Shown here one piece after another: positions 62,208-64,000 of a DNA stretch of 64,000 nucleotides. The stretch is from Verrucomicrobiaceae bacterium. GTDB taxonomy: Bacteria; Verrucomicrobiota; Verrucomicrobiia; Verrucomicrobiales; Akkermansiaceae. Below the pieces are notes generated by a model. The model worked only from the letters and a program-made list of their open reading frames with translations. It was not told the origin of the DNA and ran no database searches. The DNA is taken from positions 1-64,000 of the forward strand of contig JAIXWR010000040.1 in NCBI GenBank assembly GCA_027491155.1. The letters run 5' to 3'. Position numbers and translations under genes: made by a program. Within the stretch, counting starts at the first letter, position 1, and every line of letters begins with the position of its first letter.

Positions 62208-62242
62208 AATCATCAATCAAAAATCATCAATCATCAATCTCC
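62208..62242 (+). repeat. Heptad tandem repeat before the BPSS1187-like gene
   Basis: Five consecutive heptads of the type AATCATC (AATCATC, AATCAAA, AATCATC, AATCATC, AATCTCC) end two bases before the start codon at 62245. The spacer between the two hydrolase genes consists mostly of this repeat. Confidence 0.75.
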
Positions 62243-62244
62243 CC

Positions 62245-63279
62245 ATGCTCCTCCGCCCTCTCCTCCTCGCCCTTCTAACCGCTTCCGCCCTCGCCGCCCC
62301 GAAAGCCGACCCCGCGCCGAAGCGCCACGACCTCAAGGCCCGCGCCAGCAAGATCGACCGCAAGGCCAAGGAACACCCGGAGATCGGCTTCGTCTTCGGC
62401 AGCGATGCCAAGCCGGCGGACCTCCAGCACGCCTGCGTCGACACCCGCGTCCCCTCCACCGGCAAGCTGGTCATCTGGCTGATGCCCCACAACCAGGGCC
62501 TCTTCGAGCGCGTCTCCGGCTACGGCCACCACGCGATCCAGGTCCACTACGCCAACGGCTGGTTCGGCAAGCTCTACGGCGGCCCGCCGCCCGAGGACGA
62601 TCTCTTCCTGTCGAAAGTCCGCCTCGAAGCCGCGACCGGCGAGGACTTCAGCAAGGCGGTCAGCATCCCGAAGCCCGACAGCATCATGGGCCGCTCCCTC
62701 GAGTTCGTGAAGTGGCTCGACCGCGAGCACCCGCAGGGCAACTGGAAGCAATTCATCGCCCCCGGCGGCCGCGACCTGATCTGGGACAAGATCATCCTCA
62801 CCGGCATCTCCCACGGCTCCACCACCGCCGCCCGCATGGCGAAGCACGTGAAAGTCGACCGCGTCGTCATGTTCTCCGGCCCGCGCGACCAGTTCGATGT
62901 CTGGCAGGCCCTCCCCTCCGCCACCCCCGGCAACCGCTACTTCGGCTTCACCCACATCCTCGACGAGGGCTGGAAGGGCGACCACTACCCGCGCTCCTGG
63001 CAGCTCCTCAAGCTCCAGGAATACGGCCCGCTGGTCGACGTCGACGAAGCCTCCCCGCCCTACGGCAACAGCCGCCGCCTGATCACCGATGCCGACGTGA
63101 AAAAGGACCCCAACCGCGCCCACAACTGCGTCGTCCCCGGCGGCGGGTCGCCGAAGGACAAGTCCGGCAAGTATCTCTACGAGGACGTCTGGCGCTACCT
63201 CTTCACCCACCCCGTCGACCAAACCGGCAAGCCCGTCCCGGCCGATCCGAAGGTCCGGATGGACCAGCGGACGAAATGA
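62245..63279 (+). CDS. Secreted alpha/beta hydrolase, BPSS1187-like
   Basis: 344 aa with a signal peptide ([17 protein letters not shown]). The nucleophile elbow is [17 protein letters not shown] with the serine in G-I-S-H-G, similar to the BPSS1187 family of putative lipases or esterases. [15 protein letters not shown] and [14 protein letters not shown] are further conserved parts; a late histidine in AHNCVVPGG is a candidate for the triad. The substrate is unknown. The ATG is preceded by CCC and a heptad repeat, and no Shine-Dalgarno is present. The gene follows the beta-lactamase-like gene on the same strand and ends 89 bp before the RHS fragment. Confidence 0.75.
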   Translation: MLLRPLLLALLTASALAAPKADPAPKRHDLKARASKIDRKAKEHPEIGFVFGSDAKPADLQHACVDTRVPSTGKLVIWLMPHNQGLFERVSGYGHHAIQVHYANGWFGKLYGGPPPEDDLFLSKVRLEAATGEDFSKAVSIPKPDSIMGRSLEFVKWLDREHPQGNWKQFIAPGGRDLIWDKIILTGISHGSTTAARMAKHVKVDRVVMFSGPRDQFDVWQALPSATPGNRYFGFTHILDEGWKGDHYPRSWQLLKLQEYGPLVDVDEASPPYGNSRRLITDADVKKDPNRAHNCVVPGGGSPKDKSGKYLYEDVWRYLFTHPVDQTGKPVPADPKVRMDQRTK

Positions 63280-63368
63280 GGACATCCCCGGGAACAAGGC
63301 CGGGAACTGCAGGTCCCCGCATCCATTCGAAGCTTGGCGTGGGCCCCCTGCTCCGCTACACGCGGACC

Positions 63369-64000
63369 ATGAACCCCAGTTTCAAGCAACGGTCCGACCA
63401 GGCTGCCTTCCAAAGGCAAGCCTCCGTCGAGGTCGGCGCCCAGCCGGCGGCTTCAGGCTCGTCCAAGCTGTACTATTACGGTTACCGCTTCTACGATCCG
63501 GTGACGGGGAGGTGGCCAAGCAGGGATCCGATTGAGGAAGAAGGGGGATTTAACTTGTATGGGTTTGTTGGGAACTCATCTGCAAGCAATTATGACCGCT
63601 TTGGGCTATTTTGGATGTTTGGTGGAGTGGGCGAGAAGATAACTCCGCTGCCCGGTGCTACGCCAGCAAGTTCTAGGGCGGCTCTTAGAGCGTACACGCC
63701 AGTTGCCAACGTGGAGAATATGTGGTTTAACTCGTTGTATAAGGGCGCGGATACACCTAGGGCGAGAGATCTTGTAGATCATTATTTTAAGGGCGGCAGT
63801 CGTCCATACGATATTTCTGCCGATGTCGACCTTTTAAATTTTGGGAGGAGAGCCGTATGGAAGGCTATCGAGGACAAATATTTCCAGGAGCTAAGAAATA
63901 AGGTCTCAGCTTTCAAATGTCCCAAAACAGGTGAAAGCTCTAAGTGGGGATTGCTTGGTCCACAAGGTGATGGCGATCGAGCGATCAATTTCTTCCCGAC
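63369..64000 (+). CDS. Orphan RHS core with a toxin-like C-terminal tip, cut by the right edge
   Basis: 210 codons are visible without a stop. After a short N-terminus ([14 protein letters not shown]...) comes the RHS-repeat-associated core motif [17 protein letters not shown] with NLYGFVGN and the closing DRFGL (about 34-80). The following tip is unlike any family I recognise ([30 protein letters not shown]). Base composition drops sharply at the core boundary, from GC-rich to about half A+T. This split is the known signature of RHS/polymorphic toxins, in which tips are exchanged; but here the huge RHS shell upstream is missing, so it is either an orphan tip cassette or a small verrucomicrobial RHS-core protein. 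An immunity gene would be expected just beyond the edge. Confidence 0.75.
   Translation, partial: MNPSFKQRSDQAAFQRQASVEVGAQPAASGSSKLYYYGYRFYDPVTGRWPSRDPIEEEGGFNLYGFVGNSSASNYDRFGLFWMFGGVGEKITPLPGATPASSRAALRAYTPVANVENMWFNSLYKGADTPRARDLVDHYFKGGSRPYDISADVDLLNFGRRAVWKAIEDKYFQELRNKVSAFKCPKTGESSKWGLLGPQGDGDRAINFFP

Overview
The window is GC-rich, roughly two-thirds G+C by eye, and is best explained as a chromosome segment of a Verrucomicrobiota bacterium, probably close to the Verrucomicrobiaceae (Luteolibacter/Haloferula-like). The reasons are two very long autotransporter-type beta-strand-repeat proteins, one ending in a PEP-CTERM sorting tail; many secreted glycan enzymes (sulfatase, GH78 rhamnosidases, CE15 esterase, ThuA/TIM-barrel protein); DUF5069 and BPSS1187-like proteins; a periplasmic OpgG; and an almost complete lack of Shine-Dalgarno motifs. 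No database search was run, so the taxonomic placement is inference. Both window edges are visibly AT-richer than the interior: a cut gene start, possibly a transposase, on the left, and an orphan RHS core with a toxin-like tip on the right.

Layout. 1-8.3 kb: a glycosyltransferase-4/PlcP-like phosphoesterase fusion, a SecD-head/SmpA-like secreted protein, and a complete ABC importer of the iron(III)/AfuABC type, all on the minus strand. 8.35-8.87 kb: tRNA-Leu(AAG) whose 3' end and terminator are tandemly duplicated and followed by dispersed repeats. 8.9-21.7 kb (minus strand): a ThuA-TIM-barrel fusion with a clan GH-A-like enzyme, a large secreted Ig-like protein, an overlapping sensor kinase/response regulator pair, a pyruvyltransferase-NHL pair and a formylglycine sulfatase. 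21.8-26.7 kb (plus strand): an RND pump next to a flavin halogenase-like oxidoreductase. 27-30.3 kb: a phosphoesterase, a CE15 glucuronoyl-esterase-like enzyme and an SGNH hydrolase. 30.5-35.9 kb: two paralogous beta-strand-repeat surface proteins.

36.0-52.8 kb is the most coherent functional block. A tightly packed minus-strand unit (trypsin/LamG/beta-strand-repeat giant protein, GH78, discoidin-sensor histidine kinase, LuxR-type regulator) is divergent from a plus-strand arm (second GH78, DUF5722-like TIM barrel, polysaccharide deacetylase). It reads as a self-regulated locus for rhamnose-containing polysaccharide. 52.9-60.9 kb holds housekeeping and envelope genes: ffh, a secreted cyclophilin, a cupin split by a frame change, DUF5069, opgG, an RluA-family pseudouridine synthase and a beta-helix protein. 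61-63.3 kb encodes a serine beta-lactamase-like hydrolase and a BPSS1187-like alpha/beta hydrolase. 63.37 kb to the edge is the RHS tip.

Four patterns cut across the genes. Short gaps between genes repeatedly carry degenerate 7-9 bp tandem repeats, including a TTTCGNNNN nonamer family present at several places. At least 16 of about 38 assigned starts have CC directly before ATG, without purine-rich Shine-Dalgarno sequences. Dispersed palindromic repeats fill the larger intergenic regions. Finally, several proteins are unusual fusions, most notably the GT4-PlcP protein, which could exchange phospholipid for glycolipid head groups in one chain.
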